64,000 nt of DNA, taken from Trichosporon coremiiforme. Lineage: Eukaryota > Basidiomycota > Tremellomycetes > Trichosporonales > Trichosporonaceae. The stretch covers positions 370,076-434,075 of the forward strand of contig BCJJ01000019.1 of the NCBI GenBank assembly GCA_039545355.1, in the 5' to 3' direction. Shown here one piece after another: positions 20,452 through 32,100 of this stretch (position 1 is the first letter of the stretch; each line of letters opens with the position of its first letter). The translations under genes and the position numbers were made by a program. The notes beneath the pieces were generated by a model. It was given only the letters and a program-made list of their open reading frames with translations, was not told the origin of the DNA and made no database searches.

Positions 20452-21389
20452 GGTGTACGACAGGCTTGAGTCGGAGGACTTATAGATCCCCCGAGAGCAA
20501 GGTGTGAGAGGGGGGCAAGTGGGGGTGATCAGAATGCCGAGCTCTGGCTGGATTTACCCGCGTACACCACACGGCACGACACGGCAGGAACTGGGTACAC
20601 TGGGTACGCTAGCCGGCCAGCCAACGAACCGCCGGAGGACGACTGGAAAACTCCTATTTCCCCGCCTCGCTTAATACGGGGATGGGGCTGGGGCTCCGGC
20701 CAAACTGCGGGGGACCTTAAACTCTGCTTGTCAATGAGTCGCGGCCTGTTGTTTTGCTTGCGTGCTTGCGATGCGTTTGCTTCCTCTCGTGTGGTGCGTA
20801 GAGCGTGGTGATCAGGCGATGGGCAGTTGCGGTGTTCAAATGTGGAGGCAGCAGTGGACCGTGGACCGTATGGAGGCTGCACAGGCGACCGATGATAAGA
20901 TGAGCGCACGCGGAATGCGGTCATTGCTTCGGCACACAGCTAGTCTCGTGGATAGCCTCCTTTCGCAGCGTGTCGGGCATGTCGGGACTGACTTTCTCAT
21001 TTTGTTTGCCACCCGGCCGGCTCATGAAGCATGACCTCATTGGTGTTTCGACCCGTCGTCTCGCTTGGGTCCTCGCACTGGCCGAGTACTTCGTAGTTGT
21101 CGTGCGCTAGTGTGATCACGCGCTGAATGAATGCCTTCACATACCCACACAGCACACTACGTGTACGCATTCCGCAACCGGGTTTGATGAAGTCATGGTG
21201 ACAACTATGTTACATCGGTTCGTGTCTATGTTCTCTACGGGCGGGAACGCCCTTCTTCATCTACTCTATGTGTCTATAATGCTCACACCAATTTCCATCA
21301 AACCCATACCATCTCGCCGACATTCGCCTCCTGGCATCTGGCAACGACGGAAGAGCCCTCCGGCGTACGCGTCGCTGCACTTGGTACGC
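20452..21389. other. Intergenic: upstream of the unknown gene and 3' of the GGQ factor
   Basis: The left part is the promoter of the unknown gene at 19321-20451. A 90-codon plus-strand frame at 20762 has no recognisable content. Nothing else stands out. Confidence 0.45.
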
Positions 21390-22219
21390 TCAAAAGTCAC
21401 CCCGCCTCGCCCCTTTTTTTGCCTTCGTCTTCATCTTCATGTCCTTCCTTCTCTCCTTCTCCGCAGCCGCGAGAGCAGCGACCCGTTTTCGCTGCTCGGG
21501 GCTCGTCTCGCCGCGGATCAAGGAACGGGCGGCGGTCACAATGGTCGAGTGTAGATTCGACAGCGCCCTGTCCAGATTCTGCGGGGCAGAGCGGGAAGTC
21601 TGGCTCTGGAATAGCAGGTTCGGCGCATGGTAGTATTGCTGCGCGTTAGCTGACTTCAGGTTCTGATGAGGGCGCGGATCTCATGACTCGGACGTCCCCG
21701 GGAGCCGGATAGACGGACCGATCTCATGACTCCGAGGGAAAGGAGCCGGATAGACGGACCGCAGGCGATCGGCGACGGCGTTCGCGGGCCGGAAGGAAGA
21801 TCTGGAAGCACGGAAGAGAAGGAAGGGAGGTAGTCACCGGCGATTGACCTGTGATCGATCTGCGGAATACTCACCGTCTTCTGCAGAGCCGGGAGCACGA
21901 ATGGGGGAAGCCACTTTGCCTTGTGGATGTCGATGCGCACGACCGCCTTTGAGTTCGTCTTGTTCACGTGCTGTCCGCCGGGTCCGCTCGAGCGTGCGTA
22001 CGACACGTCCAGTTCTTCCTTTGGAACATCTTCCAGAGTGAATCCGTCCACCCATGTTCGGGCATTCTTGTGGTCGTCGTCCGTGGAGAGGGTGCGTAGG
22101 GAGTCCAGCTCCTTCGACACTTTCGAAGCTTTGCCGAGGCGCACGGTTGTCGAGGTGAAACTGCGCAGACCACGCCCACCAGACAACCCGAAAGTTGAGA
22201 GGGTATGTCGCACGATCAT
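21390..22219 (-). CDS. Mitochondrial GGQ-domain ribosome-rescue factor (ICT1-like)
   Basis: ICT1-type proteins are codon-independent peptidyl-tRNA hydrolases that free stalled mitochondrial ribosomes. Exons 22219-21875 and 21638-21390 join in phase to 197 residues. The N-terminus is basic and rich in Ser/Thr/Arg, consistent with a mitochondrial presequence. The catalytic motif is SSGPGGQHVNKTNSKAVVRI, followed after the splice by LLFQSQTSRS and TSPEQRKRVAALAAAEK. The basic tail (KDMKMKTKAKK) resembles the ribosome-binding tail of ICT1. There is no stop-codon-reading domain, so this is not a full release factor. The single intron (236 nt) is unusually long for this locus and carries a direct repeat. 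The exact end is slightly uncertain because it crosses a seven-A run. Confidence 0.88.
21677..21760. repeat. Imperfect tandem duplication inside the ICT1-like gene intron
   Basis: Copy 1 is 21677-21719 and copy 2 is 21720-21760. Both start GATCTCATGACTC and end GGAGCCGGATAGACGGACC, with a diverged 9-11 nt centre. The whole array lies within the intron. Confidence 0.85.
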
Positions 22220-23477
22220 GACGGTGTCACTTGTGTCGCCGCGCCGAAGTCGTGATCGCCGAGATGGTCGTGCATCAAGCTGTCAGCTGTCAGAGACTGG
22301 ACATAACAAAATCCAGGAAGCCGACAGTGAAAGTTGTTCCGAGGTTGAAGCGGATCGCTCAAAAGCCAATCGCTGCCCCCAGATTGCCACATGCGGAGTT
22401 ATCAAATGTGCCTGACAACAATAGGCATCGGAAGGGACGGATTACGTATGGCGCTCCTGGGCGGGCACTGGCAGTGCCGAAATAGGCGTGCCGAGTATGC
22501 CCAATGTGGGTGGCAAAGGCCGTGGACGCCCAGCAGGCGAGTCGCTTTTCCCCGAAAAGCGTGCAGGGACTCAGGGTCGCTAGCGTGGGCCGGGCTGTCG
22601 AGGCTCCCTTTTAGGTCCCTAGGTCTACGCTGAAAAGACGGGAGCAAAAAAGAGCGAAAGAACGGTCGCGGGCAGCGTTGTCGTCATAGTCCCCCTCGGT
22701 GCCCATGACGCAGCTTTCCACCATCTACTCATTTCGTCACCACGTTTGGACCATCCAACTGACCGAAGCGACCACCGCGACCGACCTCGCCGCGACCAAC
22801 TCGTAAACACGACCCGTCAATCAGCCCCTGCACGTCTTCGCGCAACGCCTCTGCAGCAGCCGATCCTTCTGTGCATTCTCTACTGTGACCCCTCACTTTT
22901 TAGCGTCAGTGTCTTTCCCCCCTTCTCCCCCACGGCTCCTTCCTTCTCGTCCCAGCCGGTCCGCGTCTCTCCACCCGAAATTTTGCCTTGGAACAACCTC
23001 GTCACGCGCAAGACATCCCGCTGTATTGCATCGCGCAACTCGTTCAGACGTGTTGTCTAACGTGCTTAACGTCCTCTGCACGTCCCCGATCTACCCTCTG
23101 CATGCATGGAGGGACGTTGGCTGACGCAGACGGCTCATTATTTTCATTACTTTTCCCACATTTCCCTGTCCGTCTGGCTTAATCATCCATACACTCGTTC
23201 TAAATCCACCTCCCCTTGCCCATATTCGCCTAAACCACTCCAAGCTTCCTTTCTGCGTACCGATCGTGCTCAGCAGAACAGTGACTTACGCGTAGCAGGA
23301 GTTCCAAGTCCGGTCATCGACGCGCTTCGACTGTTATCTTGCCACTGACAAAATCGGAAAGCCGGCTATCCTCCGAGCCACCACCTGAGCGACATCCCTC
23401 TTTCATTCTCTCCCCCAGCCCACACCACCCCGCTGTACAAGCCGTAGCCTTCCTTGGCACATTAACGTTCCGCGCGA
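22220..23477. other. Promoter and long leader of the ATF1-like gene
   Basis: About 1.26 kb separates the GGQ gene start (minus strand) from the bZIP start. From about 22750 the plus strand is CT-rich with several short ATG-led frames, typical of a long 5' leader on a regulated transcription-factor gene. No conserved gene is visible. Confidence 0.5.
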
Positions 23478-25753
23478 ATGGCTGCCGTTGCTCCCCCTCC
23501 TGGATCCGTCTCGCAGCAGGCGGGCCCCTCGAATGGTGAGTCACATGCAGGACCCATGTGAGAGATAGAGCCACAGCCGGCTGACACCTGCCACAGCCCA
23601 GACTAAGCCTGAGACTGCGGCGGACGAGAAACCCGCTGTCGCCTCTGAGAAGCCCAACAGCCAAAAGGCGGCCGACGTCAAGACGGAGGCTGACGAGAAG
23701 AAGGAGGCCGATGGTGCCAACGACAAAGGTGAGTACCGTTTCTATAGGGACGTGTTGTTTGGGAGTCTATTATAGTGTGGAGCGATCTGTCGGACCGCAC
23801 TCGGTTTTGACGTATGAACGGCCAGGCCTTGAGGCTCGGCATTCTGGATTGCTGGATGGTGTCATCTCAAATACCCATCGTCATGCAAGCCGCTGCACAC
23901 TCCGGCGGTAGCCCCATGCTATCGCCGAGGCGTGCACTTGAGGCGAGACTCGGTGCATTGGAATTCGAGAGCTTGAATAGTAGCTGACTTTCGCCCCTTC
24001 CGGTCCTCCAACCGTCCATCGCCAACTACGTCACCGGTCATATATCGTCACTCCACACCTATTGCACGCCGCGCTGTATAACCCATCACCACCACCACTA
24101 CCACCACCACCACCACCACCACCGCTTCCCAACCCCGTCATTCCCGCTTGCTCTACTCCGTTCACTGCATACAACTCCGTACATTCCTCTACTGTTTCTT
24201 CCTTATTCTCTCCCCTCTCCCTCCTCACAGCCAAATCACCCTCCCGAGGAAAGTCCGCAGAGGCAGGCGAAGGTCGTGAACGCCCTGGTCTCCGCTCCGG
24301 GAACAAGTCCAACTTCGACCTTGAGCCGAACCCGTTCGAACAATCCTTCTCCCGCGGTTCCCAGTCCGGACCGTCAGGTGGTGGTCCCCCGGCCGAAGGC
24401 GAACGCACGACCCCTCCTCGAGGTGGAGATGCAACCAGCCTCAAGCGCAACTCCCTCCCTCCTCTATCGTCTCTCACGAGTCCTGCGGCTGCTGACCCAT
24501 CACAATTCCCTTGGTTGGCCGGCCAGTCCTTACGTTCTGGACCTTTAAGCCCTGCTATGCTAGCTGGGCCCCAACAAGGCAGTCAAGGTCCCACGAACAA
24601 CGCCGCCAACAACAACAGCAGCAACGCCCCTGCCGGCGCCAATGCATGGGGACCTGCAGGCAACAACATTGAAGAAAACGCTGCCGGAGAAGAGAACTTT
24701 GAGCCGGGCAACTTCCGTACTGGCTTCACCCCTGGCACTGGCACTGGCTTCACCCCGGGCTACAGTGCGCTTCTCAACTCCAACTTCCCTATGCCGAGTC
24801 CGAACACTGCTGCATTCTTAAACAGCATCACCAACGTCGACTCGGCCAACGACGCTAACGCCAACAACGGAGGCACCGCTCCTGGCAACAACTTTGCTAA
24901 CGGTGAACCCCGCCAACCTCCTTCCGCCATCCCCCCTCACCTTCAGCACCAGCCGCACGGCATGTCACACCTGAACCCGGCGCACAACGCCAATGCCAAC
25001 GCTGCTGCCGCTGCGGGCCCCACTGAGCCAACGATCACTCCTAATACCCTGAGTGCCCTCACTGGTGCTGTTGCTTCCGAGCTCAGCCGGCAGCAGCAGC
25101 CTCCCAACGGCATTCCCAATGCCTTCTACCCTCCTGGGCCCGTGCCTGGCGCGCCGGGCGGCCCACTCCCCCCTCCCCCGATGGGCGGCCCTGTCGATTA
25201 TGCCCAGCAGAACGCGAACGCCGCCAGCCAGGCAGCGAACGGACTCTTCCTTCTGTCGCAGGCTCACCAGGAGCTCTCAAAGAGGGAAGAGGAGGCCAAG
25301 TCATCTGGTAACACGCCGGTCATGAGCAAGCGTAACGTGTCCAACCCGGGTCCGAAACCGCAGGCTGGCCAGAAGCGGAAGGAGACTGGCGGTAACAAGG
25401 GTGGAGCCGCCAAGAAGGGTAAGAAGCAGGACGAGAAGGAGGACAGCAGTACAGATGGGGAGAAGGACAAGAAGCCGGCGGGCAACCGGAACGAGACAGA
25501 GGAGGAAAAGCGGCGCAACTTCCTGGAGCGCAACCGACAGGCTGCCCTCAAGTGCCGACAGCGCAAAAAGGCGTGGCTGAACGAGCTGCAGAACAAGGTC
25601 GAGACGCTCAGCGTTGAGAACGAGCGTCTGCAGGGCCACTGCCGCCAGCTCGAGGACGAGCTGCAGCGCATGTCGTCGATTCTCGTTCAGCATCGCGACT
25701 GCGGCGTCGGCATGCCCCAAATGGCTCCGGCGTACGGCCGCCCTCTGCGTTGA
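23478..25753 (+). CDS. ATF1: ATF/CREB-type bZIP transcription factor (Atf1-like)
   Basis: Atf1-type factors bind CRE-like sites and drive stress genes, usually downstream of the Hog1/Sty1 MAP kinase. Exons 23478-23535, 23597-23728 and 24231-25753 join in phase to 570 residues. An osmotic-stress (Aft1 HRA-like) motif reads NFDLEPNPFEQSF near residue 90. The middle is Asn/Gly/Pro/Ala-rich and disordered with several SP/TP sites. The bZIP is near residues 490-550: the basic region ERNRQAALKCRQRKKAWLNE leads into a leucine zipper (LQNKVETLSVENERLQ). The second intron is about 500 nt, long for this genome, and carries a CCA repeat. The MAP-kinase link is inference from the family. Confidence 0.92.
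24083..24124 (+). repeat. CCA trinucleotide repeat in intron 2 of the ATF1-like gene
   Basis: About fourteen CCA-like triplets, with one TCA, one CTA and a terminal CCG, lie in the 3' part of the intron. The frame is open and in phase with exon 3, so an unspliced or alternatively started transcript would encode a polyproline segment. Confidence 0.8.
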
Positions 25754-26644
25754 TCAGCCAGTTGCCACAAAAAGCTGTTTCGTTTCGTTCACGATGACAA
25801 CCAAAGCCGTCGCCACGCGCATCATTCGACACATCCATCTGCCCCTACCCAGCATATCCCACCCACATACCATCATCCACTCGCACCACACTCAACTTGC
25901 AACACCTCCCACCATCCGTACTTTAACTTGACAGCGACTTTTCCTTTCTTCTTCCTCTTTCGTATCTTGTCTACTATCTCTTCCTCCCCTTCGTCGACCT
26001 ACCTCTTCTTGCCCTCGCAAAACTTCAGTTCAGTCCGAGTTCCGAGGCCACGCATACTTCCCCTTCCTCACACCACACCACTTGCAATTCGCTTTCGCTC
26101 CTCCGTCGTTGAAATCTTTTTCTCTTTTCGTTCCTACCTTGTTGACAAGACTTGATTCATGTTGCGTGACAATCCTTTGTATCACCGAAACAAACCGATG
26201 CAGCCTATGTTTTCCACGAGTGCACAGTGAGCAGCAGTTAGGGTGAGCAGCGCGATGCAGTAGAGCGGAGCTAGCTGTCTGACCGATGGAAAGAAGTCGT
26301 TGCACAAAGTAAGATCATAGCCATCGCTCCTCTCCATGCATGCTGTGATGTTACAAGAGATCATATTATAGGACGTATTGGTATGTGCGGTGATGGCGGC
26401 AGAGCGAGCTGCAAGGCACACGGTGCCGGTACACAGAGGACATTGATCTTTCCCGCGGCGGAGCATGGTGCAAATCGTCCTCGTGCCCGCCGAGTCAACC
26501 TCGGCAGACGTACAGACCTTAGCACGACGCGTCCTTACCAGCTCTGGTCCCGTCCGTGCCGTCCAACCCCTCGCTCGCGTCTGCACTAACGCCAACGCCT
26601 GCGCGTGCCTCCTCAGCCCGTCTACGGAGATGCGAACGGAGCTC
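25754..26644. other. Convergent intergenic region between ATF1 and SEC2
   Basis: It lies 3' of both genes and contains CT-rich stretches and a TTTTCTCTTTTC patch near 26120. Frames on the minus strand carry no domain. Nothing else is seen. Confidence 0.45.
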
Positions 26645-28483
26645 CTAGCCCCAGGGATTCGCCTCAGTCTCGAGCGGCACAGGCATAGGAGGCATGTTCA
26701 TGGCGGCTGAGCCCTTCGGGCCGTCTTTGGGCGGGCTGCTGGAGAAAGCGCCTGGCATGTCGCTCGCACTCGCGCCCGTGTCGGGGCTCGGCTCGCGGCT
26801 CGGCGTCACGCTGCCTGCGCTACCACTACCGCTGCCGCTTCCGGCGCCGTTCGCCTCGGGCCCCTTGTTGTCTCCCCCCATTCCATCAGACTTTCCCAAC
26901 GGGCTGGGCATCGGCATCGGCGACCCAGCGGCGCTGGCGCTATCCTTCGTAACTCTTCCTGCGGGCTGGGGCGTCCGCGCCCCGACTTTGTCGATGCCCG
27001 CTCGGAGCGCAGCGTAGTGCGCTGTCAGATCGCCGCCGACACTCGAGCGCTCCGTCTCGTCATCGCTGTTGACTTCGGTGCCCGGCGCACTGCCGCCGAG
27101 GACCTTGATTGTTGCCCTGAGAGCCTCGCGCTCATCGCGCGCTTCGCGGAGATTTTCCTCGAGTTCTGCCCTCCGCCTTCGCTCGTCCGCGACCATCTTG
27201 TTCGCTTCCTCGAAGAGAGCCTGCGAGAGACCTTCGAGCTCCGCCTCGATCTCACGCTTGCCTTGCTTCAGCGTGTTGAGCTGCGTCGCCTGCGTCGCGA
27301 CCTGCTCCCTCAGGCGAGTCAGTTCGTCGTCTTCGCCTGCAGTCGAAGCGTTCCCGGAGGGAGAGGGAAGAGGGGACGCCTTGCGCGCCCAGAAACCGAA
27401 GGACTTTTCCTTGATTAACGGGGGCGCGCGGGGGGAGGACGCGTCGCCGGAGGGTCGGCCATCGAGGCTCGGTCTGGGGCGAGGAGCGGAGTTTGGAGTC
27501 GATGTGGAGGCACTGGCGGCAGAGGCAGAGGCAGCCTCAGCCTTGGCACGGCGTAGATCGCTCTCGAGCATCTCCGTGTTCGCCTCGGCCATGACAAGAT
27601 TGGAACGCGCAATCCTGAGCGACGTCAGGAGCGTCGAGTGTGATGCGGCGAGCTCCTCGTGTGATTTGGACTGTTCGTCAGCTAGTGTTGTCCATAATTA
27701 GCTTACTAGGGACGAAATCCGACCCAGGACTTCCTTCAGGAGCAGCCGGAGCTCGGGCTCGGACGCTCCTGCTGCGACTGCGAGCGTCGAGTCATTCAGA
27801 GAGTTGGAGGACTGCGGCGGTCGGGCCCCAGACTCTGCCGATGCCTTCGGCTCATCCTTCGGCTGTGACTCGGGTTCCGGCTCGCGCTTCTTGAACACGA
27901 TCGGCTTCTCCTCGTATGTGTCCTCATCGTCTGGACCCTCATCCAGCTTGGCATAGCCGGTCACGAGGTCGTCGAGATTGTCGTCGTCGCTGTCCTCCGG
28001 ATCGCTCTTGCGCGAGAAGAAGCCGAAGCGGCCCTTGTTCTTCTCTGCTGCTGACTTGCCGGAGGGCGGCGGTGGAGGAGCGAGAATAGGAATAGGCTTT
28101 GCGTGGTCTTTCGACTCTTCTGGCACGGATGCAGGAGTGGGGGAGGGAGGGGGAAGCTCGAGTCCGGCACGTTCGGACCAGCGCCGAATGTCGGCTGCAC
28201 TGATTCCCGCCTTGTTGGCGCTCGACTCGGCGCCGTCCCCGCCCTGCACTGACTTCTGCAGACCTTCAGACGCCTGGGGGTCGAGTTCCTCTGTCGAGCG
28301 AATCTGTGCCAGAAAGGAGGACGGCAGCACCTCGTCACAGTATGGGCACCGCACAGAGCAGCCGCCTGCATGGACCGCCTCGCTCCCGTCCCCCGCTGAG
28401 TCTCCTTCAGCGGCTGTCGTGGCCTTGGGCGAGAAGGCAGGGCCGAGTTTCGGGCTGCCCCCCGGCGTGGACGGGGCAGCCAT
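26645..28483 (-). CDS. SEC2: Rab guanine nucleotide exchange factor SEC2
   Basis: Sec2 activates the Rab Sec4 on post-Golgi secretory vesicles. Exons 28483-27707 and 27670-26645 are joined by a 36-nt intron, giving 600 residues. The exchange domain is the coiled coil holding LEGLSQALFEEANKMVADER, the hallmark of the Sec2/Rabin8/GRAB family, around residues 395-415. Coiled-coil sequence flanks it (DDELTRLREQVATQATQLNT). The N-terminal 250 residues are acidic and Pro-rich and contain a cysteine cluster C42, C46, C49 (CSVRCPYC) resembling half a zinc site. The C-terminus is Gly/Ser-rich and ends EANPWG. The likely substrate SEC4 is encoded at 42437-43409. Confidence 0.9.
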
Positions 28484-29138
28484 GCTGGTCGTGTGGTTTG
28501 CCTGAGCGCTAGCGGAGCGCGATATCGCGATCGGTGTTGAGCAGGGACGAGCGTCGGCTCGGGGTGACGCTGTGAGGAGGCGTGTGAGGAGGCGTGTGAG
28601 TCGCTAGTATCGCTGGCTAACGTGAAGCAAGCAGGCAATGTTGTGTTGACGAGTTCTGAGACGGCAGGAGCAATCTTGAATCGTCGTGGCTAAACCTGAG
28701 CTGAAGCCTGACGCTGCAGCAGCAACACCTGACACCTGAATGCAAGGGACATGAGCGAGCAGATACAGTGACGTACCATTGGTTGCGCGCTATTTGGTCC
28801 CCTCACCTTGGGCGCGTCATGATTGGAGCCTGTCCCGGTGAGACGGCCATCTGCGGATCGCATCTGCGACCTTATGCATGACCTGTCCGTCCATTGCGTA
28901 GATGATCTGCATGCATTCAAGCTGCTGCCCCGGCGCAGTTGATAACCATGCATCAATGGCGGGATACGCGCTCCAAATGACGTGGTTCCCCGCCTTCTTA
29001 CCCTAGGGTTCAGTGGCCCTCCTTCACCCCGGACCGGAACACCGGAGCCCCCGCTTCCCGGAATGCTGGGTGGACTGCTCATGTTATCGCCTTCCTCGCC
29101 TTCCCCTTCCCTCCATTACTCATCAGACAGAAACCACC
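28484..29138. other. Divergent promoter between SEC2 and OXP1
   Basis: A 655-bp region with two start codons pointing outward. No gene or repeat is seen; a CT-rich stretch at 29090-29120 precedes the OXP1 start. Confidence 0.5.
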
Positions 29139-32100
29139 ATGGCTGCGCAAGAAGACCTACTGCGCGTGTCTATCGACCGAGGAGGCACATTCTGTGACTG
29201 CATTGGCTCCCGCAAGGGCAAGGACGACATTGTCATCAAGGTGAGCTTTGTGGCCGTCTTAACAAGCTGACATATTAGCTCCTCTCAGTCGACCCTGCCA
29301 ACTACAAGGATGCGCCCACGGAAGGGTAAGCTTCGTGCTGGTCGATCACGCTGACATACAGAATCCGCCGCATTCTAAGTATCGCGGAGGGTCGCGAGAT
29401 CCCTAAGAGCGAAAAGCTCAAGCTTGACGGTATTGAGAGCATTCGCATGGGCACGACTGTGTCGACGAATGCGCTGCTGGAGCGCCAGGGCGAGCGCTGC
29501 GCTCTCCTCACGAGCGAGGGATGGGGCGACGTGCTTCTCATCGGCATGCAGGGTTCGCATTTTCTCTTCCTTCTCTCTGGCCTAGACAGCTGACGCCTCG
29601 CAGCCCGACCGGACATTTTCGACCTTAGTATCCAGAAGCTCACCTTCCTTTACGACGAGGTTGTGGAGGTGAGTCTTTCTTGCCCGCGTTCCCCGCCTGT
29701 TATTTGGTTAGTTGAATAGAGCTAACACGCAGATTGGCGAGCGCGTCACACCCCTGCAGTCGCTCGTGTGCGCGCCTGTCCCCGTTCCCGAGTCTGCCGA
29801 CATTATCAAGGACACGACAACTGGCGAGGTTGTCCGCATCCTCTCCCGCCCCGACGAGGTGCAGGTCAAGGCCAAGCTCCAGGCCCTGTGGGACAAGGGC
29901 ATCCGCTCCATAGCCGTTGCCTTCGTTCACTCGTACCTCTGGGACGAGCATGAGCAGTTTGTCGCCAAGATTGCACGCAACATGGGCTTCCAGGTCTCGG
30001 TCTCGTCCGACCTGCAGCCGATGGTGAGTCACTGCCTTCCTCCGGCGCATACACGGCGGACTACTTGGCTCTTTACGTCTCAAACGCATAGTTAGCTGAC
30101 AGTACAGATCAAGCTCGTGTCTCGCGCCAACTCGTCCATTGCCGACGCTTACCTGACCCCAGTGACGAGGCGGTACATCGAGGGCTTCGGAGCTGGCTTC
30201 GAGGGCGGACTGGCCGCGTTTGGCTCTAAGCTGCTGTTCATGCAAAGTGACGGTGGACTTTGCGCGTGGGACCAGTTCTCAGGCCTTCGCGCGATCCTGT
30301 CTGGTCCCGCTGGCGGTGTCGTCGGATACTCAAAGACATGTTACGATGGAAAGCGCGGCCGTGCTCTGATTGCCGTTGATATGGGCGGTGAGCTCACCCT
30401 TGCCCGTGGTTCTAGCTGATGGGAAGGAACTAGCACAGACGTTTCGCGTTATGACGGCAAGCTGGAGCATGTGTTCGAGACAACAACGGCTGAGGGTGAG
30501 CTGGGAGTGCTCACGGCTAGCTGACGGCAGTGATTATCCAGGCGCCGCAGCTCGATATCAACACCGTCGCGGCTGGAGGTGGCTCCCGTCTTTTCTACAA
30601 GCACGGCATGTTTGTCGTCGGCCCCGAATCGGCCACAGCTCATCCTGGCCCCGCGTGTTACAGGAAGGGTGGCCCTCTGGCCATTACGGATGCGAACCTG
30701 ATCCTAGGACGTCTGCTTCCGGAACATTTGTGAGCTTGCCACCGCGCCGCAGTCGCTGACATCAGCCCGCATATCTTTGGACCGAACGAGGACGAGCCGC
30801 TGGACCTCGACGCGAGCCGACGTCTGTTCGCTGAGCTTACGGAGGAGATCAACAAGGGCAAGAACGACAAGCTCAGCGTCGAGCAGGTCGCTGCAGGCTT
30901 CCTCCGCGTTGCGAACGAGACCATGTGTCGTCCGATCCGAACGTAAGCTGGAGTAGTGACACTACGTTGACATCAGCCTCACCGAGGCTCGTGGGTATGA
31001 GAGCGCCTCGCACCATCTCGTCATGTTCGGCGGTGCCGGAGGACAGCATGGCTGTGCCATCGCTGGTACCCTCGGCATCAAGCGCATCATTATTCCGCGC
31101 CTGTCCTCGCTCCTGTCGGCGTACGGTATGGCGCTTGCGGACGTGGTGCAGGAACTCAGTGAGCCGGCGGCTTACATTGTCACTGGCAATCGTGAGGTCG
31201 GCAAGGTGACTGAGCGCATGGGTGCGCTTGTCAAGCGTGCCGAGGATGCGCTACAGAAGCAGGGCTTCCCGTCTGAGCGTATCCAATGTGAGCGGTACCT
31301 GAACTGCCGCTACTCTGGATCGTCGACGCAGCTCATGGTCGAGCTGCCCGAGGACGGCGATGTCGAGAAGCGTTTCGTTGAGGAGCACCGCCGCGAGTTT
31401 GGCTTTAACCTCGAGCGCGACATTCTCGTCGATGACCTGCGCGTGCGTGGCATTGGCCACTCCCTTGGCTCGTCCACTCGCTCGCCATATGCCGATTTCG
31501 AAGAGTTGAAGAAGACCGCGGCCGACACGAGCAGCCTGAAGCAAAAGCAGATCTACTTCGACAACCTGGGCTGGGTCGACGCCGTTGTTGTGCCGCTTGC
31601 TGACCTGAAGGATGGCGAGCAGGTGACCGGCCCCGCCGTCATCTTCGACAAGACGCAGACGATCCTCATCGAGCCGGGACACGTCGCCACCTCGCTCCCG
31701 GAGCACGTTGTCATCGATGCTGTCGACGCCGACGCGACCAAGAAAGATGATGTAGAGGAGAACCTGGAGGACCTGGACCAAGTCGACCCCGTTCAGCTCT
31801 CCGTCTACGGTCACAGGCTTATGGGTATCGCCGAGCAGATGGGCAACGTTCTGCGCAAGATCAGTATCAGTATCAACATCAAGGAGCGCCTCGACTACTC
31901 GTGTGCGATCTTTGACGTTGACGGTGGACTTGTGGCGAACGCGCCGCACATTCCGTGCCACCTGGGTGCGATGTCGCACGCTGTCCGCCACCAAGCGCGC
32001 ATCCACGGCGACACGCTGCAGGAGGGCGACATCCTGTTGTCGAACCACCCTGCTTCCGGTGGCTCGCATCTTCCCGACCTCACCGTGATAATGCCAGCGT

